DNA of 64,000 nucleotides from Corallococcus soli (GCF_014930455.1 NZ_JAAIYO010000003.1:186001-250000); one strand, 5' to 3'. Shown: positions 36,701-48,380, counted from the first letter of the stretch. Notes: a model not told the origin generated them from the sequence alone. Translations and numbers: made by a program.

Positions 36701-39357
36701 CCTACAACGCCCAGGCCACCGCGAAGGACAAGGCAGGGAATGGGAGTCCCCCATCCACCAGCCGCTCGTTCACCGTGGACGTCACCGCGCCCGACACGAG
36801 AATCGATCAAGGACCCCAGTCCAATGAGTACTCCTCTGCCTCCTCCTTTCCGTTCGCCTTCAGCTTCGTCGGGACGACAGGGGAGACGGGGACCTTCGAG
36901 TGCAGCCTGGACAGCGCTGGATTCGCTCCCTGCACGAGCCCCCAGACGGTGAATGTCGGGATCTTTCCCATTGGTGAAGGGCCGCACATCGTCCGCGTCC
37001 GCGCCGTGGACCGTGCACGGAACCCTGATGCCACACCGGCCCTGGTGAACTGGACCGTGGATCGCGTGGAACCCAATACGGTGATCACCCTGTTCCCGGC
37101 GAAGTTGACGAACCTGCCGACGTTCGTCTTCGGCTTCAGCTCCAATGAGGACGTGACGGAGTACCAGTGCATCGTCGATGGTCCTGACCCCGTCGATTCA
37201 CCGTTCATCGCCAACTGCAACAATGGTTCGTATCCCGTCAACGTCTTGGATGGTCCGCACACGCTGTGGGTCCGAGCACGGGACAAGGCGAGGAACGTTG
37301 ATCGAACCGCGGCCTCCTACTCATGGCGGGTGGACGGGACGCGCCCCTCGAAGCCCGTCCTGACGAGCCCGTTGGCGGGGACCCATGTCAGGACGACCCT
37401 GCCCATCATCAAGGGAAGCACGGAAGCTGGTGCGCAGGTGCGTGTGTTCGCGGGCACCACCCAGGTGGGCTCGACGACGGCCGATGCTCAGGGTGACTGG
37501 AGCGTGGGCCCTTCGGTAGAGCTGTCGCAGGGGGAGCAGAAGATCACGGCTGACGCGAGGGACGAGGCGACGAATCCCAGCGAGCCGTCCGATGAACTCA
37601 AGTTCACCGTGGACTCGATCGCCCCGGACACGCAGTTGACCAAGAACCCGCCGCCGCTGGACAAGTCCAATCAGGCGACGTTCGAGTTCAGCTCCCCCGA
37701 TCCGACCGCGATCTTCGATTGCCGTCTCGATCAGGAGGATTTCGTTCTGGATTGCAGCTCGCCCTACACCTTGACCGTCGGAGACGGGGCGCACGTTTTC
37801 ACGGTGCGTGCCAGGGACGAGGCAGGCAATGAAGATCAGACTCCCAAGATCTTCGCATGGACCGCGGACGGCGCTCCGCCATCAGTGACCATCACGTCCA
37901 AGCCCTCCCAACGGACCAACGAGAGGGTGGCGAAGTTCACCTTTGAGTCGACGGCGGCCAAGGCGACCTTCCCTTGCCAGCTCGATACACTCCCGCCCGT
38001 CGCAGACTGTGGTGCGAACTACACGTCCGCGCTGCTGGATGCTGGAGAGCACACGCTCGTCGTGCGTGCCAGGAGCCTCGCGGGGAACGAGTCCCTTCCC
38101 GCGAGCTGGACCTGGGTCATCGACACCAACCTCCCCGATACCCTCATCACGTCCGCGCCGCCGACCCCGACCAAGGAGCGCAAGTTCCTTTTTGATTACA
38201 AGTCAAACAGGCCGGAGGGAGAGGTCGTCTATTTCAAGTGCAGCCTCGACCGGGCGCCCGAAGTGGGATGTGACGAGCGCCCCTTCCTCGTGGAGGTCAT
38301 CTCGGATGGTGAGCACAGGCTGGAGGTCACGGCAGAAGATGCACTGGGGAACAGGGATTCTGATCCCGCCGTGCATGTCTGGACCGTGGACACGCGAAGC
38401 CCGGACACCATCCTCCTGGAGGAGCCGAAGTACCCCGGGAAGCTGGTGAACACCTCCCGGTGGCCGTTCGGCTTCAGGTCCACGGAGGTCGGAGGACGCT
38501 TCGAGTGCCGCCTGGATCTCGCCCTGCCGCTGGGGTGCGTCAGTCCCTTCGAACTCGACTTCAGCGATGGGTCCCACGTCCTCGAAATCCGGGCCATCGA
38601 CGCGGCGGGGAACGAGGACGAAAGTCCCGTGTCCTATTCATGGGTGGTGGACACGAAGGCGCCACCGGTCCCGGCACTGACGGCGCCAGCGGCGGACGCA
38701 CTGGTTTCGACAGCCACTCCACTCCTGGAAGGCACGGGTGAGCCCGGAAGCACGGTGCAGATCTCCGTGGACGGACCCTCGGTTGGCACGGTGGTCGTGA
38801 ATGATGCGGGACGCTGGAGCTACTCACCGACACAGCCCCTGCGGGATGGGGCGCATTCCATCGTGGTCCGAGCGCAAGATCCCGCGGGCAATTCGAGCGG
38901 CTCTTCCGAGGCCTTCGTCCTCTCGGTGGACACGCAGGCTCCCGATACCGCCATCGTCTCAGGACCGGAGGAGCGCGTTCGGAAGACCTCGGCGACCTTC
39001 CAGTTCTCGTCACCGGAAGAGGGCGCGACCTTCGAGTGCAGCTTGAACAACGTGGAGTTCTCGCCTTGCGACGCCTCGATTTCGTTCGAGGTGATCGAAG
39101 GTGCCCACTCCCTCAAGGTGCGGGCCAGGGACCGGGCGGGCAACGTGGACACCTCTCCTGAGACCCGCTCCTGGCGCGTCTCCCTGGGCTCCGACACGCG
39201 GACCCTGGGCGGTGGCCTGAGCTGTTCCTCCTCGGGTGGGGGCGCCCCCTTCGGAATGCTGGCGGCACTCCTGGGCCTGGCGCTGAAGGCGGGACGGCGA
39301 CGTCCCACGCGGACCCAGACGCCCGCGGATGGGGGCGCTGGGCCGCGCCGTACCTGA
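33742..39357 (+). CDS. Giant repeat-rich surface protein with Ig-like repeats and MYXO-CTERM-like tail
   Basis: An 1871-aa predicted surface protein or adhesin. In order: a signal segment (ALVAGAVLVGTVVLAAS); an N-terminal domain; a Gly-rich stretch (about nt 34460-34910); a pentapeptide tract xxDAG (35113-35703); then about 13 Ig-like repeats of two kinds (35704-39170). Eight are of the type APDT...F.FSS....FEC.LD...C....L.DG.H...VRA.D.AGN and carry a Cys pair, and five are of the type P..PTLTSP...V....P...GTAEAG. The tail (39195-39310) has GGGLSCSSSGGG, a hydrophobic stretch and an Arg cluster, as in MYXO-CTERM sorting signals. It is translationally coupled to the OmpA-like gene. Roles in adhesion or cell contact are inference. 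Confidence 0.85.
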   Translation: MMKPSLVKALVAGAVLVGTVVLAASDLFYLGDGGSHYTARGPDTVINDYARVTESVAAGASRIPVGSAEGFAGGDLVLVLQTQGIDSSMQGPDPTSIDLSGGPVGTWELARVVRVLSGSRAELVVGAPLVHSYAGAVTQVVRVPEYENVLIPRGTSLVAREWDGHTGGVLAFLAQGTVTNNGLIDASGRGFRGGVFTPGRASLTECTDLERSALGAGPWQGEGVDPLRHGDFDLGWIPSANGGGGGVCRQSGGGGGGHGGMGGRGGPSAFGQAGGLGGSVVLTPPLLSERLLPGGGGGSGTHEGGQGGGIIFIRGRELTGTGDILATGRAAGASSGPAGSGGGAGGTIVARFTGTAKCSSVDASGGAGGTAGGTQAGPGGGGGGGRVFFQAGSLVGCSALVEPGAPGTLPDGRDSRGAEAGGAGLQQFVQGALPEMEAADDAEKARVSSVDEDLDLGDAGDEDAGAADAGAEDAGATDGGPEDAGATDAGAEDAGASDAGPADAGVTDAGAEDAGATDAGVEDAGLSDAGPADAGTTDAGLGDAGSSDAGPADAGATDAGLGDAGSSDAGLADAGATDAGSSDAGLADAGATDAGSSDAGLADAGATDAGATDAGPADAGATDAGSSDAGLADAGAIDAGPVGPVDAGSIDAGFPSKPTVVAPVHGALLNMATPTFSGRADAGVLVTLYINDDPEVTNVGVDAGSWSYVPTVALREGLNWVRVKSKNAAGNESPFSNTNVFTVDTAAPSVPTISVPDAGAFVRSSSLFFRGTADPDTTVSLLFDGADAGTALASRTGNTWSFAEPVPSLTEGPHTLKARATDPAGNRTDSVARAFTVDDTPPDTNLTATPSTPLTNNPTMLFAFTSEAGASFECRVDQGNFTPCVSTQSLNFDGGTHRFEVRAKDRAGNVDPSSALHAWETDLSNPAAPELTSPDAGAYLSDTQVVIAGTAEAGSAVTVVVGGVSRGTVDANAVGQWALPLTLTAGTYNAQATAKDKAGNGSPPSTSRSFTVDVTAPDTRIDQGPQSNEYSSASSFPFAFSFVGTTGETGTFECSLDSAGFAPCTSPQTVNVGIFPIGEGPHIVRVRAVDRARNPDATPALVNWTVDRVEPNTVITLFPAKLTNLPTFVFGFSSNEDVTEYQCIVDGPDPVDSPFIANCNNGSYPVNVLDGPHTLWVRARDKARNVDRTAASYSWRVDGTRPSKPVLTSPLAGTHVRTTLPIIKGSTEAGAQVRVFAGTTQVGSTTADAQGDWSVGPSVELSQGEQKITADARDEATNPSEPSDELKFTVDSIAPDTQLTKNPPPLDKSNQATFEFSSPDPTAIFDCRLDQEDFVLDCSSPYTLTVGDGAHVFTVRARDEAGNEDQTPKIFAWTADGAPPSVTITSKPSQRTNERVAKFTFESTAAKATFPCQLDTLPPVADCGANYTSALLDAGEHTLVVRARSLAGNESLPASWTWVIDTNLPDTLITSAPPTPTKERKFLFDYKSNRPEGEVVYFKCSLDRAPEVGCDERPFLVEVISDGEHRLEVTAEDALGNRDSDPAVHVWTVDTRSPDTILLEEPKYPGKLVNTSRWPFGFRSTEVGGRFECRLDLALPLGCVSPFELDFSDGSHVLEIRAIDAAGNEDESPVSYSWVVDTKAPPVPALTAPAADALVSTATPLLEGTGEPGSTVQISVDGPSVGTVVVNDAGRWSYSPTQPLRDGAHSIVVRAQDPAGNSSGSSEAFVLSVDTQAPDTAIVSGPEERVRKTSATFQFSSPEEGATFECSLNNVEFSPCDASISFEVIEGAHSLKVRARDRAGNVDTSPETRSWRVSLGSDTRTLGGGLSCSSSGGGAPFGMLAALLGLALKAGRRRPTRTQTPADGGAGPRRT
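35113..35703 (+). repeat. 15-bp tandem repeat coding for the xxDAG pentapeptide, about 38 copies
   Basis: The units follow GAT/GAC-GC(A/G/C)-GG(x)-NNN-NNN and vary mainly at the two x positions (AT, SS, LA, PA, AE and so on). A 45-bp higher-order unit (ATDAG-SSDAG-LADAG) recurs in the 3' half. Because the unit is a multiple of three, copy-number change keeps the frame. The tract lies inside the giant surface protein and separates its Gly-rich and Ig-like regions. Confidence 0.9.
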
Positions 39358-39372
39358 TGCGCTGGGGGCAGG

Positions 39373-39768
39373 CTACCGGCCGAACTTCACTTCCTTGGCG
39401 TGGATCTCATCCGCCTCGATCCAGTCCGCGTGAATCTCCTTGGCGTAGATGATGTCGGCGGAGACGGTGCGGGTCTTCAGCTCGGAGCCGCCCCAGTTCT
39501 CACGGCGAGGCCCGCCTCGGATGATGCGGCCCACCCGGCCGTCCCGTGCCTTGACCTCCTTGGCGTAGATGATTCGCGCGGACACCCGGCTCGCGTGAAT
39601 CTCCTTCACCTCGATGACCTCCCGCCGTGAAGGAGGAGGGGATGGGCGAGGGGGAGGCGGCCGCTGCCCTGGCGGCGGGCGCGGGGCCTGCTGGAGGAAG
39701 TCCTGCATGTGCAGGTGACAGCCTGCCGCCACCAGCATGAGTCCCAGGAGGAGCGTGGGCTGCCGCAT
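39373..39768 (-). CDS. Small lipoprotein with [IV]-x-A-x-x pentapeptide periodicity
   Basis: A 131-aa lipoprotein with lipobox AAGC (Cys17), a Pro-rich linker (about residues 28-48) and two blocks in which every fifth residue is Ile or Val and Ala follows two later: IHASR-VSARI-IYAKE-VKARD and VSADI-IYAKE-IHADW-IEADE, continued by IHAKE-VKFGR. This periodicity suggests a quadrilateral or left-handed beta-helix, but it differs from the classical A(D/N)LXX pentapeptide. I do not recognise a named family. The ATG overlaps the stop of the upstream lipoprotein (TGATG), so the two are coupled. Confidence 0.78.
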   Translation of the reverse strand: MRQPTLLLGLMLVAAGCHLHMQDFLQQAPRPPPGQRPPPPRPSPPPSRREVIEVKEIHASRVSARIIYAKEVKARDGRVGRIIRGGPRRENWGGSELKTRTVSADIIYAKEIHADWIEADEIHAKEVKFGR

Positions 39769-40550
39769 CAGGGAATCCCAGTGTTGTCCACGAGCACCGC
39801 GTTGGAGCTGGGCACCGTGGCCTGACCGGCCGTGAAGCGGTTGCGCAGCAGCGTCACCCCGTTGCCGGTGATGGTGGCGCTGGCGATGTCCGAGAAGGCG
39901 GCGGAGAAGGTGTTGGCGTTGCTGGTCAGCCGACCCGTCACCTTCACGCCCCGCATCCGGTTGCCGCCGCCGAGCACCGTCACGTTGCCCTCGATGACCG
40001 ACAGCGGGCCCCGCGTCGGGGACCAGGCGCCGAAGATGAGCACGCCCTCCGCGCGCAGCTCCAGGTTGCCAGGGTAGGTGCCTTCCTTCAGCAGGACGAT
40101 GGTGTCATCGGATGCCGCGGCCTCGGCGATGCTCTCCCCGGGCTCCACCTCCACGACCTCGCCGCCCAGGGGGTAGCGCACCGGCGGGAACAGCGGTTGC
40201 ACCGTGCCGTCCCGGTACGCCAGCACCACGTCGTACAGCTCCTTCTCCCGCACCACCTGGAAGGAGTAGGTGCCCGGGTCGAAGTCCAGCGTCACCGTGC
40301 CGGTCGGCAGGTCCTCCACCAGGGCCATCCCGGTGGAGTCCGTCGCCACGGTCAGGTCCTCGGCCTGGAACTCCACGCCCGAGCGCTCACCGCCCGTCGC
40401 CACCGAGGTGGTGGACCCCTGGTTGATGACCGGGTTGACCAACACCACCGCGCTCGTCACCTCACCGAAGCGCCCCGGTGAAGCAGGCGGGTCCTCGCCA
40501 CAGCCCACCAGCGATAGAGCCACCGCGACCGCAATCCAACGTCGAATCAT
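39768..40550 (-). CDS. Lipoprotein with C-terminal parallel beta-helix-like region
   Basis: A 260-aa lipoprotein with lipobox LVGC (Cys17). The start has GGAGG nine bases upstream. A middle domain (VEFQAEDLTVATDSTG; GTVTLDFDPGTYSFQV) looks like a carboxypeptidase-regulatory or transthyretin-like beta-sandwich. The C-terminal half (ESIAEAAASDDTIVLLKEG, then VIEGNVTVLGGGNRMRGVKV and ATITGNGVTLLRNRF) has the short beta rungs of a right-handed parallel beta-helix, as in pectate-lyase-like surface proteins. No catalytic motif is seen. It is the first gene of the pair with 39373-39768. Confidence 0.8.
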   Translation of the reverse strand: MIRRWIAVAVALSLVGCGEDPPASPGRFGEVTSAVVLVNPVINQGSTTSVATGGERSGVEFQAEDLTVATDSTGMALVEDLPTGTVTLDFDPGTYSFQVVREKELYDVVLAYRDGTVQPLFPPVRYPLGGEVVEVEPGESIAEAAASDDTIVLLKEGTYPGNLELRAEGVLIFGAWSPTRGPLSVIEGNVTVLGGGNRMRGVKVTGRLTSNANTFSAAFSDIASATITGNGVTLLRNRFTAGQATVPSSNAVLVDNTGIP

Positions 40551-41099
40551 GGATGAAGCCTCCGCAAACCTGACTGCCAGACCGCGCCAGCGGCCACAGC
40601 CCCGGTTGACTTTTCACGCCGCCGCCCTGGGTGCCTACAGGAAGGGGCAATCATTCCAGCCGGGCGGTCTTCACCCCTGCCTGGGCTCCTCACGAAGCGG
40701 AGGGGCTTGGGGCGCAGGCTCTGGAGACTCCACAGGCACACAGCCCGCCCGTCCTGCCGCACGGGACGTCGTGAAGCAGCCGGCCTCCCTTGCGCACGGT
40801 CCATGGATTTGTCCGCGAATGCCGGTGGGGGAGGCTTGGGCTGGAAGCCCCTTCCGGGGAGGAGGTGTCCAAATCTGCCCGACAGTCGGACAGGTTTCCC
40901 AAGGCGATGCCCGGCACGTCCCTCCGCTCGGCTCCTCTGGCCAGGGTCGCCAGGGTTGAAACCCAGGGCGGATAAAACCTGGGCGCGCCCGCCGTCCGGT
41001 TCCACGGGAAGGGCTTGTGCATGGGGGAGGCGTGCCCCACGCGCGCCACGGTGTCCTGGGCGGTGGGCGCGATCGGGCAATGAATGCGTGGCGACCTGC
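40551..41099. other. 549-bp region without a supported gene
   Basis: It lies between the 3' end of the kinase gene and the 5' end of the lipoprotein pair, both on the minus strand, so it must hold the promoter of the lipoproteins. Open frames exist on both strands (for example minus 40690-41049) but have no ribosome binding site or recognisable product. Two small palindromes are present: CCGAC-A-GTCGG (40879-40889) and GGGTT-GA-AACCC (40953-40964). The segment may be a decayed or interspersed element. Confidence 0.5.
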
Positions 41100-42842
<1,743 letters not shown>

Positions 42843-42897
42843 GGGATGCGCACGATGACAGGCCCCGCGCGACGCAGGGCGGGGATGGGGGCGGCCC

Positions 42898-43948
<1,051 letters not shown>

Positions 43949-43977
<29 letters not shown>

Positions 43978-44650
43978 GCGCTGCCTCCCCGGACGTCGTG
44001 AGGACTCCCCGCGCCCCCAATTCCTCCACCAGCGCGGCGAGGAACAGGCTGGCCCCCACCAGCTCCAGCGCTTCCTCCACGTGGTCGATGAGCGCGTACA
44101 CGAGGTTGTCGTTGCCGTGCTGCTCCGTCCACCACCCCAGCGGCAGCTCGACGCCCAGCGCGCCGCCCACATAGAGCACGCCGGCCAGGATGAACTGCTT
44201 GCGGCGGCGTGGGGCCAGGCGGGCCAGGAAGGGCAGGAAGGCAAGTCCGACCAGCAACACGATGACCGCCCCCGGCACGACCCAGGTGAAGAAGAGCACG
44301 CCCCCCCATGAGAACAGGCCCCCGAGGTGCTCGTGAAGGCCCACGCTCTCGTCCATCGACAGGTACGCGAACGCCCCCATCAACGCCCACCAGTGCCGCC
44401 GCGCCGGGTCGCCTCCGAGCCCCGCCGCCCGGGCGATGCCCGCGAGCGCGAGCGCGCACGTCAGCAGCAGCCCGGAGGCGTACCAGGTGGGCAGGTTCCC
44501 CTCATGGCTCAGCGACAGGAAGGCGACGAGGGCCCCGGGGACCTGGCGGCCCGACGCGAAGTCCGCGACCTCCGCCCCGAGGCCCAGGGCCGTCAGGGCG
44601 CCCGCTGTCGCGAGCAACCCGCGGCGGAGTGGAGGGGGGGCAGGGAGCAT
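43949..44650 (-). CDS. Polytopic membrane protein of unknown function
   Basis: A 233-aa protein with about six hydrophobic segments and an acidic/His motif ([16 protein letters not shown]) in a loop. Another acidic segment, [16 protein letters not shown], lies near the C-terminus. No family is recognised. The start ATG at 44650 lacks a purine-rich ribosome binding site (the upstream sequence is C-rich), so a different start or a leaderless mRNA is possible. It overlaps the next membrane-protein gene. Confidence 0.75.
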
Positions 44651-44682
44651 GGGGAGGGGAGGAATTTCGACCAGGATGTGCT

Positions 44683-44693
44683 CGAATAATTCG
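44683..44693. promoter_or_regulatory. Small AT-rich palindrome CGAAT-A-ATTCG
   Basis: An 11-bp perfect palindrome in the 90-bp divergent region between the minus-strand membrane-protein gene and the plus-strand His-rich secreted-protein gene. It is AT-rich against a GC-rich background and could be an operator or part of a promoter. Confidence 0.35.
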
Positions 44694-44740
44694 GGTCGGG
44701 GTCCAGGGGAGGGAACGAGCGTCCCCAGGAGAGCGCCACC

Positions 44741-45457
44741 ATGTCACGACTGAATCTGGCCGGCCTGTCCGCCGTGCTGTTGCTCGTCACCGCCAGTGCG
44801 GCGGAGGCGAAGCAGTGGAAGCACGCGGGCATGCATCCTCGCACCGGTCAGCCCGCGGATGGTCTGTGCCACATCGAGACGACGCATGTTCACTCCGCCG
44901 CGCCGCTGTACGGCGACACGCTCTACCGCACGCGCGACGACGTCCACGTCTTCATCGGGGACCCGACGCCCTTCGGCTACGAGGGACCCCGGCACTCCTA
45001 TTACGGTCACCACCCGGTGGTCCTCAACGTGCTCCTGCGCATCGAGGTGGACGTGGACGTGGTGGAGTACTGCTACCACGACGGTCCGCACTACCACGCC
45101 TATGAGCCGCCGCCGCGCCAGACGTTCGTGGACAAGGAGGACGTCCACTACTACGCGGGCGAGTACCCCGAGGAGTACAAGCGGGAGAACCCGAGGCGGG
45201 GGCGCATCAACGCGGTCTATCGTCCCTGGGGTGCGCCGCGCCCGGCGGTGACGTTCGCCCCGCCGCCCCAGTACCGCGGCCCCATCATCCAGGTGGGCGT
45301 CAACGTCGACGTGAGGGTGGGGTCCCCGCGTCCGCCGCCTCCCCGCGAGGTGATCATCATCCGGGAGGACAATGATCGCGACCACGGCCATGGCCACGGT
45401 CATGGCCATGGGAAGCACAAGAAGCACAAGCACAAGAAGTTCAAGGGACGGGACTGA
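44741..45457 (+). CDS. Secreted protein with His/Lys-rich C-terminal tail
   Basis: A 238-aa exported protein. The start has AGGAG eight bases upstream, and the signal peptide ends at SAAEA. The mature part has many His and aromatic residues ([35 protein letters not shown]). The tail contains a [17 protein letters not shown]-type run, which suggests binding of divalent metal ions. No family is recognised. The next lipoprotein starts two bases after the stop, so the two are coupled. Confidence 0.8.
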   Translation: MSRLNLAGLSAVLLLVTASAAEAKQWKHAGMHPRTGQPADGLCHIETTHVHSAAPLYGDTLYRTRDDVHVFIGDPTPFGYEGPRHSYYGHHPVVLNVLLRIEVDVDVVEYCYHDGPHYHAYEPPPRQTFVDKEDVHYYAGEYPEEYKRENPRRGRINAVYRPWGAPRPAVTFAPPPQYRGPIIQVGVNVDVRVGSPRPPPPREVIIIREDNDRDHGHGHGHGHGKHKKHKHKKFKGRD

Positions 45458-45459
45458 CC

Positions 45460-45831
45460 ATGCGGCGCGCGCTGCTTCCCCTGATGGCCCTGCTGCTGGC
45501 GGGGTGCTCCCGCGATGTGGACGACATCCTCGATGCGTGGAAGGCGGAGGGTGAGACGCCCTCCGGCTTCACCGACGTCGGGGAGAAGTTGCCAGGTGGC
45601 AAGTGCAAGGCCGGCAAGGTGACCGGCCTGGACGCCACCCTGTGCTCCTTCGAAAACACGGCGAAGGCCCACCAGGCGGAGGAGTCCGCCTGGGCGCTCG
45701 TCGGGGACGCCGTGGGCTCCGCGGTGGTCTCCGGCAAGTGGGTGCTCGTCATCGCCGATCCCCGCAAGGAGGACCCCAGTGGCCGGCGCATCAACGCGCT
45801 GGTGAAGGTCTACCAGGACAAGACGCGGTAG
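45460..45831 (+). CDS. Small lipoprotein of unknown function
   Basis: A 123-aa lipoprotein with lipobox LAGC (Cys16). Two further cysteines (GGKCKAG and TLCSFEN) may form a disulphide. There is no known domain. It is coupled to the upstream His-rich secreted protein with a 2-base gap. Confidence 0.78.
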   Translation: MRRALLPLMALLLAGCSRDVDDILDAWKAEGETPSGFTDVGEKLPGGKCKAGKVTGLDATLCSFENTAKAHQAEESAWALVGDAVGSAVVSGKWVLVIADPRKEDPSGRRINALVKVYQDKTR

Positions 45832-45847
45832 GGCAGGCTCCGGGGCC

Positions 45848-46306
45848 ATGGCCCCTGTCACCTTCCGCCTCGCCACGGCCGCCGACCTGCCCGTCATCCT
45901 CGCGCTGCTCGCGGATGACGCCATCGCACGCTCGCGCACGGGCTACCTGGAGGAGCCCGTCCCCGCCGTGCGCGCCGCGTTCGAAGAGATCGCCGCGGAT
46001 CCGAACAACGAGCTCGTCGTGGGCGTGCGCGAGGGTGAGGTCATCGCCACGCTCCAGCTCACGTACATCCCGGGGCTGAGCCGGGGCGGCATGCGGCGCG
46101 CGCTGGTGGAGGCCGTGCGCGTGCGCTCGGACCTGCGGGGACAGCGCATTGGCGAGCTGTTGATGCAGGACGCGATGGCGCGCGCGCGGGCCCGGGGCTG
46201 CGGATTGATGCAGCTCACCACCGACAAGCGCCGCCTGGAGGCCCACCGCTTCTATGCGCGGCTGGGCTTCGAGGCGAGCCATGAGGGCATGAAGCGCCCG
46301 CTCTGA
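45848..46306 (+). CDS. GNAT-family N-acetyltransferase
   Basis: A 152-aa acetyl-CoA-dependent acetyltransferase. The GNAT core is shown by TFRLATAADLPVILALL at the N-terminus, the acetyl-CoA loop RGQRIGELLMQDAM, and the C-terminal AHRFYARLGFEASHEGMK. The substrate is unknown. It starts 16 bp after the lipoprotein gene with a weak ribosome binding site and converges on the VOC gene. Confidence 0.88.
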   Translation: MAPVTFRLATAADLPVILALLADDAIARSRTGYLEEPVPAVRAAFEEIAADPNNELVVGVREGEVIATLQLTYIPGLSRGGMRRALVEAVRVRSDLRGQRIGELLMQDAMARARARGCGLMQLTTDKRRLEAHRFYARLGFEASHEGMKRPL

Positions 46307-46327
46307 AGGGACGCGGGCGCGGGGGGA

Positions 46328-46726
46328 CTACTTGATGGCGGCGGGGTCCATCCAGAAGGTCTCCCACTGGTGCCCGTCGGGGTCCTCGAAGCTCCGCTGG
46401 TACATGAAGCCCTGGTCCATGCTCTTCAGCTCCTTGGCGCCCGCGGCCAGGGCCTTCTCCATCAGCGCGTCGACGGCGGCGCGGCTGTCCGCGGTGAGGG
46501 CGATGATGGTCTCCGTCACCTTCGTCGCGTCCGCGACCTCCTTGGTGGTGAAGGTCTTGAAGAAGTCCTTCACGAGCAACATCGCGTAGATGTCCTCGGA
46601 GATGATCATGCAGGTGGCGTTCGCGTCGGTGAACTGGGCGTTGAACGTGTAGCCCAGCTTCGTGAAGAAGCCGACCGCGCGGTCGAGCGACTGGACGGGC
46701 AGGTTGATGAAGATCTTGGTGGCCAT
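46328..46726 (-). CDS. VOC-family (glyoxalase/bleomycin-resistance-like) protein
   Basis: A 132-aa protein with the paired beta-alpha-beta-beta-beta fold: FINLPVQSLDRAVGFFTKLGY in the first half and SFEDPDGHQWETFWMDP at the end, typical of the lactoylglutathione-lyase-like family. Substrate and metal are unknown. The start at 46726 has GAAGGAGAC upstream. It is probably a single-gene unit. Confidence 0.88.
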   Translation of the reverse strand: MATKIFINLPVQSLDRAVGFFTKLGYTFNAQFTDANATCMIISEDIYAMLLVKDFFKTFTTKEVADATKVTETIIALTADSRAAVDALMEKALAAGAKELKSMDQGFMYQRSFEDPDGHQWETFWMDPAAIK

Positions 46727-46861
46727 GGTGCGTCTCCTTCGGAAGGAAGAGGTGGAGCGTCGCCTTCATCCACACGACGAACGTGTGCTCGCGGGATCGA
46801 CACGGCCTTTATTTTCCCGCCGCGCGTCGCCAACCCCCCGGAATCACGGCGTGCGTCCTGC

Positions 46862-48232
46862 TCAGAGCAGCTTGCCCGGGTTGAGGATGCCCAGCGGGTC
46901 GAGCGCCTGCTTGAGGGTGCGGTGCAGGTGAAGGGATTCCGAACCCAGCTGGGCGGGCAGGAAGCCCCGCTTGAGTGAACCCACACCGTGCTCGCCGGTG
47001 ATGGTGCCTCCCAGGTCCAGCGCCGCGTGCAGGATGTCGTCGAACGCCTGCTTCGCCCGCGTCATCGCGTCCAGGTCGTTCCGGTCGAAGACGACCGTGG
47101 GGTGCATGTTCCCGTCGCCCGCGTGACCGAAGGTGCCGATGCGCACCCCGCGCTGCGCCGCGATGTGCTCCACCGCCGCGAGCAGCTCCGGGATGCGGGA
47201 CAGGGGCACGCCCACGTCGTCCAGCAGCGTCGCCCCCTGCTGCTCCAGCGCCGGGTAGGCGAAGCGCCGCGCGCCCATGAGCAGCTCACCTTCGGCCTCG
47301 TCGGCGGTGTTCATCACGAAGGTGGCGCCGGCCCGCTCGCAGGCCGCCGCCATGACACCGACCTCCTCCTCGCCCTGCGCGCCGCCCGCGTCGGAGCGCG
47401 CGAGCAGCAGCGCCGCGGCCTCCACGTCCAGGCCCATGGGCTTCCAGGCTTCGACGGCGCGCACGGTGGTGCGGTCCATCAGCTCCAGCAGCGACGGGCG
47501 GGTCGTCCCCATGATGTCGCAGACGGCCTTGCCCGCGCCCACGAGCGTGGGGAACGCGGCCAGGAGCGTGGTCGCCTTGGGGGGCCGGGGGCGCAGCCGC
47601 AGCGTGGCCTCCGTGATGATGCCCAGCGTCCCTTCCGAGCCGACGAAGAGCCGCGTGAGATCATAGCCCGCCACGTTCTTCACCGTGCGTCCGCCGGTGC
47701 GCACGACGGAGCCGTCCGCCAGCACCACCTCCAGCCCCAGCACCGCGTCCCCCGTCACCCCGTACTTCACGCAGCACAGGCCGCCCGCGTTGGTCGCGAG
47801 GTTGCCGCCGATGGTGGAGAACTCCCAGCTCGCGGGATCCGGCGCGTACCAGAGCCCGTGCTCCGCCGCGGCGGCCTTCACCGCGGCGTTGAGCGCGCCG
47901 GGCTGGACGACGGCCAGCATGCCCCGCCGGTCCACCTCCAGGACCCGGTTCATCCGCAGGAGGGACAGGACGATGCACCCGTCGCTGGCGTTCGCGCCGC
48001 CCGACAGGCCGGAGCCCGCGCCCCGGGCCACCACCGGCACGCGGAGCGTCCTGGCCACGTCGAGCACGGCCCGGACCTCCGACGTCGTCGCGGGCCGCGC
48101 GAGCGCGCAAGGCATCCCCGCCGGTGCCCACTCCGCCTGGTCGTTCCGGTGCGCCTGGAGCACGTCCGGGTCGGTGACGAGCGACTCCGCCGACAACAGC
48201 CTCGACAGCGCCTGCACCACGTCGACCGTCAC
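46862..48232 (-). CDS. FAD-binding oxidase, glycolate-oxidase GlcD-like
   Basis: A 456-aa flavoprotein of the FAD_binding_4 / FAD-oxidase_C family that oxidises 2-hydroxy acids. Motifs: [15 protein letters not shown] and [20 protein letters not shown] (FAD binding), [20 protein letters not shown], and C-terminal [14 protein letters not shown] and [12 protein letters not shown]. The GTG start at 48232 has GAGGAGG upstream. Glycolate, lactate or 2-hydroxyglutarate are possible substrates. No GlcE/GlcF partners are adjacent. Confidence 0.9.
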   Translation of the reverse strand: MTVDVVQALSRLLSAESLVTDPDVLQAHRNDQAEWAPAGMPCALARPATTSEVRAVLDVARTLRVPVVARGAGSGLSGGANASDGCIVLSLLRMNRVLEVDRRGMLAVVQPGALNAAVKAAAAEHGLWYAPDPASWEFSTIGGNLATNAGGLCCVKYGVTGDAVLGLEVVLADGSVVRTGGRTVKNVAGYDLTRLFVGSEGTLGIITEATLRLRPRPPKATTLLAAFPTLVGAGKAVCDIMGTTRPSLLELMDRTTVRAVEAWKPMGLDVEAAALLLARSDAGGAQGEEEVGVMAAACERAGATFVMNTADEAEGELLMGARRFAYPALEQQGATLLDDVGVPLSRIPELLAAVEHIAAQRGVRIGTFGHAGDGNMHPTVVFDRNDLDAMTRAKQAFDDILHAALDLGGTITGEHGVGSLKRGFLPAQLGSESLHLHRTLKQALDPLGILNPGKLL

Positions 48233-48380
48233 GAAGGACCTCCTCGCTCCAGGGGCTGCACGCCGGGCAGGGCGCCCCGCTTCACGCGCACGCCCCCGTG
48301 CGCGCAGCTTGCCTCACGCCCCCGACTTCCGCTTCGGGTGGCCCCTGTCGTGCCCGGTCGGTGGCGTGGGCAGGGAGGGC

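Noticed and set aside
40690-41049. A 119-aa minus-strand gene in the gene-free segment
   Set aside because: No ribosome binding site, no recognisable domain and biased composition; kept only as a possible repeat element.
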